Shown here: positions 8,304 through 16,499 of the stretch, in pieces | How positions within the stretch are numbered: position 1 is the stretch's first letter | How the letters are laid out: each line of letters starts with the position of its first letter | Origin: Paracidobacterium acidisoli | Lineage (GTDB): Bacteria > Acidobacteriota > Terriglobia > Terriglobales > Acidobacteriaceae | Direction of reading: 5' to 3' | NCBI RefSeq assembly: GCF_003428625.2 | Contig: NZ_QVQT02000002.1 | Coordinates: forward strand, 248,001-312,000 | Length of the DNA stretch: 64,000 nt | Made by a program: the position numbers and the translations under genes | Notes under the pieces: generated by a model | Database searches by the model: none | Told to the model about the DNA's origin: nothing | What the model saw: only the letters and a program-made list of their open reading frames with translations

Positions 8304-9122
8304 TTATGGGATGGCCGGAAGCTGTGCAGCGATGGATGTTGCCAGCGCACTGCATGCGGGATGGCCCCATCCATTGGCGCTGACGCCGATGGCGAAGCCG
8401 GGCTGCGTGGAGATGTCGTAGACGATGTTGTCGGGGCGGGCAGCATCGCCGCTGACGCCGGCCGGAACGTAATCGAGCTTCAGCGTGTGGCGGGTGCGCC
8501 AGGCGATGTTGTGGTCGGCGCAGGAGGAGTCGCCGCTGACGCCAAGGGCGCCGATGAGCTCACCCTGCGCGTTGTAGAGAGCGAGACCGCCGCCGAAGAC
8601 ATTCACGCCGCCGATCTTTCCGCCGACCATTGGGTCATTCGCCTGACCGTAGTCTTCGGAATTACCGCGATAGGCAACGTCGGTATCGACGGGGTTGCTG
8701 TGCTGGAGTCCGTAGAGGCTTCCGCCGGGCTGCACGGCGGTGTAGAGGTTGGCGGTCGAGAGAGAGAGCTTCGGCAGGCTGAAGGCATTCGCGGTGTTGG
8801 CCTTCTGCGCGGAGATGACGCGGCTGCCCGGCCACTGATCGCCGCGCTGGCTGCCGGTAAAGGCGACGGCGCAGACGATGCCGTCACGATTGACGACGGT
8901 GGCCCACATATCGAGGTTGAAGCCGCCGTTCTGCTGTGAGCGCGCCGCGATCAGCGCCGCGCGCAGGGCGCCGTGTGAGGGGAGCTGAGCACAGGCCGTC
9001 CGTGCGTCGTTGCCTGTGTTCGAATCGTGTGCGGAAGATTGTGCGCTCATTACCGGGCAGCATAACAGAGAGAGTACGAGCCCCGCTGCCAGGGGAAGAA
9101 ATCCACCCTTGTTCATAGTCAT
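8304..9122 (-). CDS. Secreted GlcG/HbpS-family (DUF336) protein
   Basis: The 272-residue protein starts with a signal peptide (LAAGLVLSLLCCPVMSAQ). The rest has the DUF336 layout: an ISAQKANTANAF helix, a central VFGGGLALYNAQGELIGALGVSGDS core and a final ADHNIAWRTRH helix. Family members bind haem or act with glycolate or diol enzymes. HbpS is an extracellular haem-sensing protein. Extra C-terminal sequence (residues about 225-272) exceeds the usual 150-residue domain. AAAGGAA precedes the ATG. There is no two-component partner or oxidoreductase next to it, so the function is inferred only at family level. Confidence 0.85.
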   Translation of the reverse strand: MTMNKGGFLPLAAGLVLSLLCCPVMSAQSSAHDSNTGNDARTACAQLPSHGALRAALIAARSQQNGGFNLDMWATVVNRDGIVCAVAFTGSQRGDQWPGSRVISAQKANTANAFSLPKLSLSTANLYTAVQPGGSLYGLQHSNPVDTDVAYRGNSEDYGQANDPMVGGKIGGVNVFGGGLALYNAQGELIGALGVSGDSSCADHNIAWRTRHTLKLDYVPAGVSGDAARPDNIVYDISTQPGFAIGVSANGWGHPACSALATSIAAQLPAIP

Positions 9123-9289
9123 TCGTTCCTTTCGTGCGACCAGATCAGGCAGACAGCTACGCGGCTCGCGGGCGCAACCGGCACGGAGCCCCGTTCAGCG
9201 CGCCAACCGTATCACAGACCGTGGAGTGTGTCATGTGAAGATCCATGCAGAAGGAGGTGAGGCAACCTCAGGAATGCAGTGAGAGCAGA

Positions 9290-9362
9290 CCATCCCTCAG
9301 CGGCTGAAGCCGCGATATGGTGCAGCCTGGATGGCGCGGCTGAAGTCTGCCCTTCCCAAAGC
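9290..9362. repeat. Degenerate acidobacterial 'GGCTGAAGCC' intergenic repeat
   Basis: CCCTCAGCGGCTGAAGCCGC is followed by a second arm GCGGCTGAAGTCTGCCCTTC and CCAAAGCG. This has the layout of the multi-copy 'CAGCGGCTGAAGCCGC...CTGAAG...CCCTTCCCAAA' element common in Terriglobia intergenic regions. It sits in the 346-bp gap before the larA-like gene; the rest of the gap holds only the larA promoter. Confidence 0.4.
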
Positions 9363-9453
9363 GAACACTTCCATTGGCCTCTGCGTTGCTGCAGTGTGGA
9401 TGAATCGCGGGAACAAAGCGGTCAGACCACTTACACTTTGCCTTTTGGCCCTG

Positions 9454-9459
9454 TACACT
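9454..9459 (+). promoter_or_regulatory. -10 element of the larA-like gene, probable leaderless start
   Basis: TACACT lies 9 nt before the ATG at 9469, with no Shine-Dalgarno between. It supports the 9469 start over the longer in-frame one at 9331. Confidence 0.4.
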
Positions 9460-9468
9460 GTCTTCGAT

Positions 9469-10779
9469 ATGCCGTGGTTTTCGACAGAAGCACCCGCCCT
9501 GAGTGAGCAGCAGATTCGCGATGCCGTGACGCGACTGCTGGATGAAGCCCGCACCCGCATCAAACGCGACCTGAAGCGCGTGCTGCTGCTGCCGCCGGAT
9601 CTGACACGCGCGCACAGCGGAGCGGGAAAGATTACCGAGATGCTCTATCAGGCGCTGCCTGAGTGCGAGGTCGCGGTGATTCCGACGCTGGGACAGCACG
9701 TTCCGCACACCGAGGAAGAGAACCGCTGGATGTTCGGATCGATTCCGCACAGCCGTATCTTCGCGCACGACTGGCGCAACGGCGTCTCACCGGTGGGCGT
9801 GATTCCGGCGAGCCTGGTGGAGGAGACGACGGGCGGCAAGGCGAACTGGGACATTCCGGTCGATATGAACTCCATGCTGGTCGATGAGCAGTGGGACCTG
9901 ATCGTGAATGTGGGCCACGTGGTGCCGCACGAAGTGCTGGGCTTTGCGAACCACAACAAGAATTACTTCATCGGGCTGGGCGGCAAGGATACGATCTGCG
10001 CGGCGCACATTGCCGCCGCGGTCTACGGCATCGAGAATAACCTGGGCTGTCTGGTGACGCCGCTGCGCGCCTGCTTCAACTGGGCCGAAGAGAAGTATCT
10101 GCAGCGCTTCCCGGATGTCTATCTGCAGATCGTGATGCGCCGCGACGAGCAGAACAAGCTGGTGACGAGCGGCATTTATGTCGGCGACGATCTGGATACC
10201 TATCTGGCCGCGGCGCGCGCCAGCCGGGAGCAGAACATCACGATCTTCGACAAGCCGATCAAAAAAGTAGTCGCCGTGATGCAGGCCGATGAGTTCCGCA
10301 GCACATGGGTGGGCAACAAGGCGGTGTACCGCACGCGCATGGTGATTGCCGACGGCGGCGAGCTGCTGGTGATTGCGCCGGGGCTGGAGCGCTTCGGCGA
10401 GCAGCCCGAGGTGGACGCGCTGATTCGCAAATATGGCTACACGGGCACGGAGCGCGTGCTTCGCCTGTATCAGACCGAGGCCGATATGAAGGCGATTCCG
10501 CATGCGGTGGCTCACCTGATTCACGGATCGAGTGAGGGCCGCTTTACGATCACGTATGCGCCGGGGCATCTGACGCGGGCGGAGATCGAAAGCGTGGGAT
10601 ACCAGTATGCCGACCTGAAGCAGGCGCAGGCGCGCTACTCGCCGGAGAAGATGAAGGAGGGCTGGAACACGATGCCCGACGGAGAAGAGGTCTTCTACAT
10701 CAGCACGCCGTCGGCGGGATTGTGGGCGACCCACGCGAAGCTGAACGATCCGGCGCGGCGCGATCTGGTTCCGGCGTAA
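9469..10779 (+). CDS. Lactate-racemase-domain (LarA/DUF2088) protein
   Basis: The 436-residue protein has the LarA N-terminal domain, including PPDLTRAHSGAGK and the TLGQHVPHTEEEN segment (H77, H80) at the place of the conserved GxH catalytic loop. A GHVVPHEVLGFANHNKNYFIGLGG stretch follows, equivalent to the second His and Lys region. LarA proper uses a nickel-pincer nucleotide made by LarB, LarC and LarE; none of these is in the window. Many DUF2088 homologues racemise or epimerise other 2-hydroxy acids. I chose 9469 because a -10 hexamer lies just before it and the upstream extension is not domain-like. Substrate unknown. Confidence 0.8.
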   Translation: MPWFSTEAPALSEQQIRDAVTRLLDEARTRIKRDLKRVLLLPPDLTRAHSGAGKITEMLYQALPECEVAVIPTLGQHVPHTEEENRWMFGSIPHSRIFAHDWRNGVSPVGVIPASLVEETTGGKANWDIPVDMNSMLVDEQWDLIVNVGHVVPHEVLGFANHNKNYFIGLGGKDTICAAHIAAAVYGIENNLGCLVTPLRACFNWAEEKYLQRFPDVYLQIVMRRDEQNKLVTSGIYVGDDLDTYLAAARASREQNITIFDKPIKKVVAVMQADEFRSTWVGNKAVYRTRMVIADGGELLVIAPGLERFGEQPEVDALIRKYGYTGTERVLRLYQTEADMKAIPHAVAHLIHGSSEGRFTITYAPGHLTRAEIESVGYQYADLKQAQARYSPEKMKEGWNTMPDGEEVFYISTPSAGLWATHAKLNDPARRDLVPA

Positions 10780-10821
10780 CGAGAGCCTTGCAGGACACGC
10801 GTGCTGCGTGCCCTGCAAACG

Positions 10822-10847
10822 AGCCCGGCTGCAATGGCCGGGCTTTT
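10822..10847 (+). terminator. Terminator after the larA-like gene
   Basis: AGCCCGGC (10822-10829) pairs with GCCGGGCT (10837-10844), followed by TTT. Its T-tail touches the stop codon of the convergent DoxX gene. Confidence 0.8.
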
Positions 10848-11286
10848 ACTTTTTGGCGATGGCCCGGTCGATCGAGAGCGCTCCCGCGCCTTTGACGATG
10901 AGAAGAATGCAGAGAGCGATGACGAGCAGGTGGAACTCGTAGCCTTCGCCTTTCTGCTGGCCGTACCAGTTCATGAAGAAGCCGACCGCGATGTGCACCT
11001 TGAAGATGGCCACGACCATGTCGATGGCGATGCCCAGGGCGGCGATGCGGGTGAGGAAGCCGACGAGCAGTCCGATGGCGCCGAGGAACTGCGAGAGGAT
11101 CGCGATGGCGGCGAAGAAGGGCGGGATGCCCACCACGGTGGTGAAGAAGTGCATGCTTCCGGCAAAGCCGTAGCCGCCGAACCAGCCGAGAGCGAGCTGC
11201 GCTCCGTGCACGAAAAAGATGAGTCCGAGGACAAGCCGCATCAGCGCGAGCGTGCAGTCGTTTGTAGTTGCGAGGATTCCTTTCAC
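10846..11286 (-). CDS. DoxX-family membrane protein
   Basis: The 146-residue protein has four predicted membrane helices: LALMRLVLGLIFFVHG, a FFAAIAILSQFLGAIGLLVGF region, LGIAIDMVVAIFKVHI and HLLVIALCILLIVKG. It also has the FVHGAQLALG and NWYGQQKGEG signatures of DoxX/DoxD relatives. These small inner-membrane proteins occur with thiosulfate:quinone oxidoreductase or in redox stress responses, and here no such partner is present. It is a single gene. Confidence 0.85.
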   Translation of the reverse strand: MKGILATTNDCTLALMRLVLGLIFFVHGAQLALGWFGGYGFAGSMHFFTTVVGIPPFFAAIAILSQFLGAIGLLVGFLTRIAALGIAIDMVVAIFKVHIAVGFFMNWYGQQKGEGYEFHLLVIALCILLIVKGAGALSIDRAIAKK

Positions 11287-11440
11287 ACAGCCTCCGTCTA
11301 TCCTTCAGGGCGATGGGTAATGGATGCCCGAAGGCTACCACCGGAACCGGGCAGGGGGGAAAAAGAAAGAAGAGGCGTAAGGCGGAAGTAACGGGCGGGG
11401 AAGTCTGGGCCGCGGCGCGGAAACCGCGGCTTCAGGGTGT

Positions 11441-11650
11441 TTATCGCTGGCCGGTGTGCTCCGGGTTCGATCCGGGCTCGGGGAAATCGGTGTCGGATTC
11501 CTTGATGAGGTCATCGGTTTCGCGGTGAGAGAGCTGGCCACCGAGCCGGTGATCGGCATCAGGACGCAGGGCCGGGTTCGAAGGCGCTTCTTCTTCCTGC
11601 GCACCTTTGCGCACATCGCTGTCGTGACGAAAAACGGCAGGTTTGGTCAT
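11441..11650 (-). CDS. Small hydrophilic hypothetical protein
   Basis: The ORF encodes 69 residues from the ATG at 11650 (MTKPAVFRHDSDVRKGAQEE...). It is highly charged, without cysteines or membrane segments, and ends EPGSNPEHTGQR. A GGAGG lies 20 nt upstream, rather far for a ribosome site, and a TACAAT sits within a perfect inverted repeat at 11674-11696. It is probably a lineage-specific small protein. A non-coding alternative is possible. Confidence 0.4.
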   Translation of the reverse strand: MTKPAVFRHDSDVRKGAQEEEAPSNPALRPDADHRLGGQLSHRETDDLIKESDTDFPEPGSNPEHTGQR

Positions 11651-11673
11651 AGGGTGATGAGATGCAGCGACCT

Positions 11674-11696
11674 CCGGGGGGAATTGTACCCCCCGG
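11674..11696. repeat. Perfect inverted repeat overlapping a -10-like hexamer
   Basis: CCGGGGGG (11674-11681) and CCCCCCGG (11689-11696) flank AATTGTA. Read on the minus strand the loop contains TACAAT. It lies between cpoB and the small 11650 gene and could be an operator over the promoter or an RNA hairpin. Confidence 0.5.
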
Positions 11697-11740
11697 GACA
11701 AAAAATGAAATGAAAAATGGAGCGGAAACCGGAGGGAAAA

Positions 11741-12718
11741 TCAGCGGTAGGCGCTGGGCTTGGCGGCGACGATGCGCACGCCCATGCCGTTCAGACGGCT
11801 GCGGGCCTGCGAAGCCTCCGGCGTCTGGGGATAGCGGGCGATCAGATTTCTGAGATCGCGGATGCCGGCGTCGCGGCGGTGAAGCGAGAGCTCGGCCTCA
11901 CCCTTGTGGAGCTGCGCGGCGGGCGCTTTGGGATTGCCGGCAAACTGCTCGAGCACGGCGTCGTAGGATTTGACGGCGTTCTCGTAGTCGCCTTTGCGGT
12001 AAGAGATTTCGCCGAGGTAGAACTGGGCGTTGCCGGCGAGATCGTCCTGCGGGTAGTACTTCAGCACGTCGCTGAATTCGCCGCCGGCGAGATCGTAGCG
12101 CGCGCCGTTGTAGTCGCGGATGGCGCTCTGATAGAGCTGCTCGAGCGGCGGGGCCTGCGGCTGCTGAGGCTGCTGCTGCATCATCATCATGGCGCCCTGC
12201 GGTGCGGGTTGCTGGCCATTCTGCTGTCCACCCTGCTGCTGATCGGTGGGCTGGCCCTGGGCGGGAGCGCCCGGCTGGCCGGGCTCAGTCGAGCCGGGCG
12301 TGGCGGCGGGCGGCGGAGTGTTGATGTTCTGCAGCTGCGACTGGATGGCCTTCAGCTCGGTATCGAGCTTCGCGATGCGCGACTTCAGCTCGTCGACCGA
12401 ATCGTTCAGCCCCTGCATCTGGGTCGAGACCTGATCGATCTTGCCGCCGCCGGACTCATTCTGCACCTGCACCTGCTGCTGCAGGGCGTTCAGGGCGGTG
12501 CTCATGCGGTTTACGTTATCGGTGGTCTGCTGGATGACGTGCAGAATGACGCTGAGCTGCTGGTCCTGTGTCTCCTGCAGATGCTGTACGGCATCCTGCA
12601 GCTGCTGTACCTGGGTCTGCAGCTGAATCATCTCTTTGGAGACGGCGAAGGCCCGGGGAGCAGGGCAGAGACATGCCAGAGCCGCCACAGACAGAAGCAA
12701 GGTCAGAGTCTTTCGCAT
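11741..12718 (-). CDS. cpoB: CpoB/YbgF-like Tol-Pal periplasmic TPR protein
   Basis: The 325-residue protein has a signal peptide (LTLLLSVAALACLCPAPRAFA) and then a coiled coil of Gln-rich heptads (about 30-130). A Pro/Gln/Gly linker follows, and a C-terminal tetratricopeptide domain (about 210-325) with YQSAIRDYNGARYDLAGGEF, YPQDDLAGNAQFYLGE and YRKGDYENAVKSY. This is the YbgF/CpoB layout, in which the coiled coil trimerises and the TPR binds TolA and coordinates PBP1B with outer-membrane constriction. It is last in the tol-pal cluster, 248 bp beyond pal. I set the start at 12718 so that the basic MRKTL begins the signal peptide. Confidence 0.85.
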   Translation of the reverse strand: MRKTLTLLLSVAALACLCPAPRAFAVSKEMIQLQTQVQQLQDAVQHLQETQDQQLSVILHVIQQTTDNVNRMSTALNALQQQVQVQNESGGGKIDQVSTQMQGLNDSVDELKSRIAKLDTELKAIQSQLQNINTPPPAATPGSTEPGQPGAPAQGQPTDQQQGGQQNGQQPAPQGAMMMMQQQPQQPQAPPLEQLYQSAIRDYNGARYDLAGGEFSDVLKYYPQDDLAGNAQFYLGEISYRKGDYENAVKSYDAVLEQFAGNPKAPAAQLHKGEAELSLHRRDAGIRDLRNLIARYPQTPEASQARSRLNGMGVRIVAAKPSAYR

Positions 12719-12938
12719 AGCGCACATCCTCAATCTGTTGTCCACGTTGAGCGCCGGTGGCGCTCCTTCAAACTCTTACACTCTGATTATCAACGACGAA
12801 CCGGGCCGAGGGCGAGTGCCGCGGACGCAGCAAAGAGAAGCTGCGCGTCGGCTCTGCTGCTGCGCCGCCGCGGCAGCGAAGCCGGCTCGCCTGGGGCAAA
12901 CCGGCCTCGGGTGCGACCCTCGCGGGTCCGCGTCCGGA

Positions 12939-12964
12939 CATTTTCCGAATGACTTCGGAAAATG
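12939..12964 (-). terminator. Hairpin after pal
   Basis: CATTTTCCGAA (12939-12949) and TTCGGAAAATG (12954-12964) form an 11-bp perfect stem with a 4-nt loop, 2 nt past the pal stop. It lacks a long T-tail, so it may act as an RNA-stabilising or weak terminator structure between pal and cpoB. Confidence 0.55.
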
Positions 12965-12966
12965 CC

Positions 12967-13707
12967 TTAGCGGTCCAGCGTGAACTGGCCGCGGCGGTTC
13001 AACTGCCAGCAGCTCTCGGAGTGGTCGGTGCAGAACTGCTTTTCCTTGCCGTAGCTCACCGTGCGCAGGCGGTCCGGGCTTACTCCGGCGCTGACCAGGG
13101 CCTGCTTGGCGGCATTGGCGCGGTTTTCACCGAGGGCCAGGTTGTACTCCGTCGAGCCGCGCTCGTCGCAGTAACCGCCGACGACCACTTTCAGGTCCGG
13201 ATGCTGATTGAGGAAGTTGGCATCGGCCTGGATGGTGGTCTGCGCGTCGGCGCGGATATCGTAGCTGTCGTAGTCGTAGAAGACGGGCTTGACACTCTGC
13301 TCGAAGGCCGCCTCATCGATGTTCGACTCGGCGATATTGTTCTGCACGGGAGCCGAGTTCACCGTGACATTCGCGGTGGCATCCGCCGATCCGCCGTCTC
13401 CGCGGGCGACCAGGTGATAGCTGGTCGAGTTGGCCGGGTTCACGGTCTGCGTGCCGTTGGCGGCGACCTGTCCGAGGCCTTCGATGGAAACGTCGGTGGC
13501 GTCGGAGGTGTGCCAGGTCAGAACCACACTGCCACCCGCGTTGATGGTGTCAGGCGTGGCGGTGATGGCTGCAGTCGGTGCCGGAGCAGCAGCGGGCGTG
13601 GGCGGCGGCGGCGGTGGCGGAGCGGGTTTCTTGTGGCAGCCGGCCACGGTGAGCAGCGCTGCAAGACCCGCAGCAAGAGTAAGAGACCTACGGTAAGTGA
13701 ATTGCAC
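12967..13707 (-). CDS. pal: Pal, peptidoglycan-associated lipoprotein with extra Ig-like segment
   Basis: The 246-residue lipoprotein has a lipobox LTVAGC (Cys24). A proline stretch follows, then an unusual segment of about 80 residues (PTAAITATPDTINAGGSVVLTW..., about 43-120) of Ig-like composition. The C-terminal OmpA-like domain (about 135-246) has VFYDYDSYDIRAD and the peptidoglycan-binding DLKVVVGGYCDERGSTEYNLALGENRA. Pal anchors the outer membrane to peptidoglycan and binds TolB. It lies between tolB and cpoB. A terminator-like hairpin on each side suggests it can be transcribed separately from tolB. Confidence 0.95.
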   Translation of the reverse strand: MQFTYRRSLTLAAGLAALLTVAGCHKKPAPPPPPPPTPAAAPAPTAAITATPDTINAGGSVVLTWHTSDATDVSIEGLGQVAANGTQTVNPANSTSYHLVARGDGGSADATANVTVNSAPVQNNIAESNIDEAAFEQSVKPVFYDYDSYDIRADAQTTIQADANFLNQHPDLKVVVGGYCDERGSTEYNLALGENRANAAKQALVSAGVSPDRLRTVSYGKEKQFCTDHSESCWQLNRRGQFTLDR

Positions 13708-13770
13708 GTTCTCCTCCTTCAGGAGTGTTTATTTGGCCGCTGACGGGCCATTTTTTGTTAACCAAAGCAG

Positions 13771-13791
13771 AAAGGCAGGCCGAAGCCTGCC
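13771..13791 (-). terminator. Terminator after tolB
   Basis: On the minus strand GGCAGGC-TTCG-GCCTGCC is followed by TTTCTGCTTT, 9 nt past the tolB stop. It would end the tolQ-R-A-B transcript before pal. Confidence 0.75.
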
Positions 13792-13799
13792 ACCGTCAT

Positions 13800-15164
13800 T
13801 TATTTCCAGCTCCAGTTGGGCATGGAATTGGAGCCTCCGTGCGTCAGCTGTTGCTGTTGTGTCCCATCCGCGAGCATCGACCAGAGTTCGCTGTGTCCGT
13901 TCTGCTCGCGCTGAAAGACGATGTGCCGTCCATCGGGCGACCAGGAGGGGAAGTCGTTCATTCCCTCCTCGTGCGTGAGCTGAACCCAGCGTTTGCTGGC
14001 GATGTCCATAATGTAGATATCCTGCCCGCCGGGCGCGCCGGGACCGTAGTGCCGGTTCCACGCAAAGGCCAGGAACTGTCCGTTGGGCGACCAGGAGGGC
14101 GACGTGGCATAGCCGCCGTCGGTCATCCGGGTAATGTTGGCGCCGTCCGCATCCATGATGTAAATCTGCGGCAGGCTGGTGCGTCCGCTGACCCACGCGA
14201 TCTGCGAATTCGTTTTGGGGTTCCAGACGGGCGAGGAGTCGGGTCCGCGAAATGCGGTGACGCGATGCTGGCTGCCGCCGCTGGCATCGCAGGTGTAGAT
14301 CTCAGGATCGCCGGAGTGAGAGGAGGAGAAGGCGAGCTTCGATCCGTCGCTGGTCCATGCGGGCGTGATGGTGGTGCCGGTCCACGAGGAGAAGGCGACG
14401 AGGCGGCCGAGCTCGATCGAATACATGCGAATCGACCAGCCGTATTTGCCCAGCTCGGAGAAGGCGACGCGGGAGTTGTCGGGAGAGACGCGCGGCGAAA
14501 GAGCGATACCGCTTACATGCGTGAGCTGATGCTCGTTCTCTCCGTCGTAGTCCATCGCCCAGATCTGCTTGTTGCCGGAGCGATTGGAGACGAAGTAGAT
14601 TTTGGTCTCGGCGATGCCGGGCACGCCGCCGAGGCGGGTGATGATCTCATCGGCGAAGCGGTGCGCGATCTGCCGCGCGGCCTCTTCCGTGGCGTTGTCG
14701 GAGTACTGCTTGCCGAGGACCTGCGGAGTCTGCGCGTTTTTCGTGTCGAAGAGATAACCCTGCACATTGACGCGGCCGCCGGAGACGCCGATGGCGCCGA
14801 AGGCAACCATCTCGGCACTGGAGGGAGCCGCGGACCACTGCGTGAGGTTGATCTCCTGCGGTGAGCCGGGCATGACCGGAGGCGCCATGCTGCGCGAAAC
14901 CATGTCAAAGATGCCGGCGTTTTTCAGATCGGTGTAAAAGGTCTGGTCGAAGACGGTCTTCAGCGGCGTGGTCTGCGCGTCCATCGTGCCGGGCTTGAAA
15001 TCTGCCGCGGCCAGGCGGATGCGTTGTACGCCGAGGTTGGTTCCGGTGCGGACCCAGTCCTGCGCGTGCAGAGACGGTGCTGCGAAACCGGCAGAAAAGA
15101 GAAATATGAAGAGGGAAAACAGTTTCAGAAAAGAATGCAGCTGGGGGTTCTCGCTTTTATTCAT
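13800..15164 (-). CDS. tolB: TolB, Tol-Pal beta-propeller protein
   Basis: The 454-residue periplasmic protein has a signal peptide (LKLFSLFIFLFSAGFAAPSLHA) and an N-terminal alpha/beta domain. A six-bladed propeller follows, built of WD40-like repeats such as IAWVSGRTSLPQIYIMDADG and SWSPNGQFLAFAWNR, and SPDGRHIVF in the last blade. It links Pal to the TolQRA motor. It follows the tonB/tolA-like gene and precedes pal, as in the standard order. Length and repeats fit the family. Confidence 0.95.
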   Translation of the reverse strand: MNKSENPQLHSFLKLFSLFIFLFSAGFAAPSLHAQDWVRTGTNLGVQRIRLAAADFKPGTMDAQTTPLKTVFDQTFYTDLKNAGIFDMVSRSMAPPVMPGSPQEINLTQWSAAPSSAEMVAFGAIGVSGGRVNVQGYLFDTKNAQTPQVLGKQYSDNATEEAARQIAHRFADEIITRLGGVPGIAETKIYFVSNRSGNKQIWAMDYDGENEHQLTHVSGIALSPRVSPDNSRVAFSELGKYGWSIRMYSIELGRLVAFSSWTGTTITPAWTSDGSKLAFSSSHSGDPEIYTCDASGGSQHRVTAFRGPDSSPVWNPKTNSQIAWVSGRTSLPQIYIMDADGANITRMTDGGYATSPSWSPNGQFLAFAWNRHYGPGAPGGQDIYIMDIASKRWVQLTHEEGMNDFPSWSPDGRHIVFQREQNGHSELWSMLADGTQQQQLTHGGSNSMPNWSWK

Positions 15165-15236
15165 GCTTCCGCATCCACAGAAATACTCCGTAAAGATATA
15201 GACGGCCGATACTCCGGCAGGTCATTGCTGCGGTGA

Positions 15237-16043
15237 TCAGCGCGACGGCTGATCATAGGTGAAAGTGTACTCCACGCTGACGGTCGATCCTGTGTACTGA
15301 TTAGGCAACGGTCCAAAAGAATCCACGCGCTGTACGGCTCGCACAGCGGAGGTGTTCAGAGTGGACGAGGCGCTGGGCTGCGAAATGTGAACTTCGTGCA
15401 CGGTTCCGTCGCGCGAGATGGTGAACTCCACTCGCACCTGGCTGCCGTACTGCGTCGCTGAATCGATCTCCTGCCGGTACCATGCTTCGCTCACCTTCCG
15501 AGTGATCAGCGATACATACCAGGGGAACCGCGAGGAGAAATCTCCCCCATTGACGTTGACGGGACTTGCGGGCGTCGGGTTGCCCGTGGTGGCGTGAGGA
15601 ATCTGCGTGGCCTGTGCTTCGCCATAGTTGGCGCGGTTCCGCTGATTGGGAACCGGCTGCGCGTGGCGTGGCGAGGGCGGCTGCAGTTTTTTCTCCTTCA
15701 GCTTCACCTTCGGCTGCTTCGCGGGGATGGGTATGGCGTCGGGAACGGGAACGGGCTCGATCTTCGGAGCGGGCGGCGCAGGCGCCGGGCTGGGCTGCTC
15801 GGTGGCCAGAACGTTGGGCGTGGGCGGCGTGTCCTGAGGCAGAGGAATGGACGGAGCGGAGCTGACGAGCGTGGCCTGGATGGCTCCGGGAGGCGCGTTG
15901 TTGCCCCATTCATTTCCATGCAGGCGGCCGGCCAGCCAGATATACAGAACGAGCGCGCCCGCGATAGCAATATGCAGCAGAAGCGATCCGGCCACGGGGG
16001 GGCCGAAGGGATCGGATTGCAACGGGACGCTGTTTCTCGGCAT
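15237..16043 (-). CDS. TonB/TolA-like energy-transducing protein
   Basis: The 268-residue inner-membrane protein has a single N-terminal helix (GSLLLHIAIAGALVLYIWLAG). A periplasm-spanning Pro/Lys region (about 65-150) follows, and a TonB-type C-terminal domain (about 175-268) with SLITRKVSEAWYR, VRVEFTISRDGTVHEVHI and FGPLPNQ. Its place between tolR and tolB makes it the TolA equivalent, although the C-terminus is of the TonB fold. It overlaps no neighbour and begins 24 bp after the tolR stop. Confidence 0.9.
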   Translation of the reverse strand: MPRNSVPLQSDPFGPPVAGSLLLHIAIAGALVLYIWLAGRLHGNEWGNNAPPGAIQATLVSSAPSIPLPQDTPPTPNVLATEQPSPAPAPPAPKIEPVPVPDAIPIPAKQPKVKLKEKKLQPPSPRHAQPVPNQRNRANYGEAQATQIPHATTGNPTPASPVNVNGGDFSSRFPWYVSLITRKVSEAWYRQEIDSATQYGSQVRVEFTISRDGTVHEVHISQPSASSTLNTSAVRAVQRVDSFGPLPNQYTGSTVSVEYTFTYDQPSR

Positions 16044-16067
16044 AACTTCTCTTACTGCCCCTGCGAA

Positions 16068-16499
16068 CTACTTTGCTGACGCGCCGCCGGGGATGGGCTG
16101 CGTGACGATGCTGATGTTGGTGATGCCGGCCTGCTTCACCGCATCCATCAGTGTGGCGAATGCGCCGAAGGGGACCTTCTCGTCTGCGCGCAGATAGATG
16201 ATCTGGTGCGAGGGATCGCTGTCCGGCTGCTGATGCAGAAGGCCGGGCAGGTCGGCGAGGTTCACCGGCTTGTCGTTGAGAAATATCTCCTGATCGCGGT
16301 TGATGGTAAGCACCGTGCGCTGCTGCGTGATCTCTTTGACGGTCCGCGTCTTCGGCACGCTGACGTCGATGCCGGACTGCAGCACCGGAGCGGTGAGCAT
16401 GAAGATCACCAGCAGCACCAGCACCACGTCGACCAGCGGCGTGATGTTGATCTCTGCCAGAGAGGTCTGCGTATGGCCGCTTCTACTTGTGAAGGCCAC
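16068..16499 (-). CDS. tolR: TolR/ExbD-type biopolymer transport protein
   Basis: The 143-residue protein has one membrane helix preceded by INITPLVDVVLVLLVIFMLTAP, which contains the essential membrane Asp of ExbD/TolR. A periplasmic domain follows with TVLTINRDQEIFLNDKPV and QIIYLRADEKVPFGAFATLMDAVKQAG. With TolQ it forms the proton-driven stator. Its start overlaps the end of tolQ by 17 bp, so the two are translationally coupled. Confidence 0.95.
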   Translation of the reverse strand: MAFTSRSGHTQTSLAEINITPLVDVVLVLLVIFMLTAPVLQSGIDVSVPKTRTVKEITQQRTVLTINRDQEIFLNDKPVNLADLPGLLHQQPDSDPSHQIIYLRADEKVPFGAFATLMDAVKQAGITNISIVTQPIPGGASAK

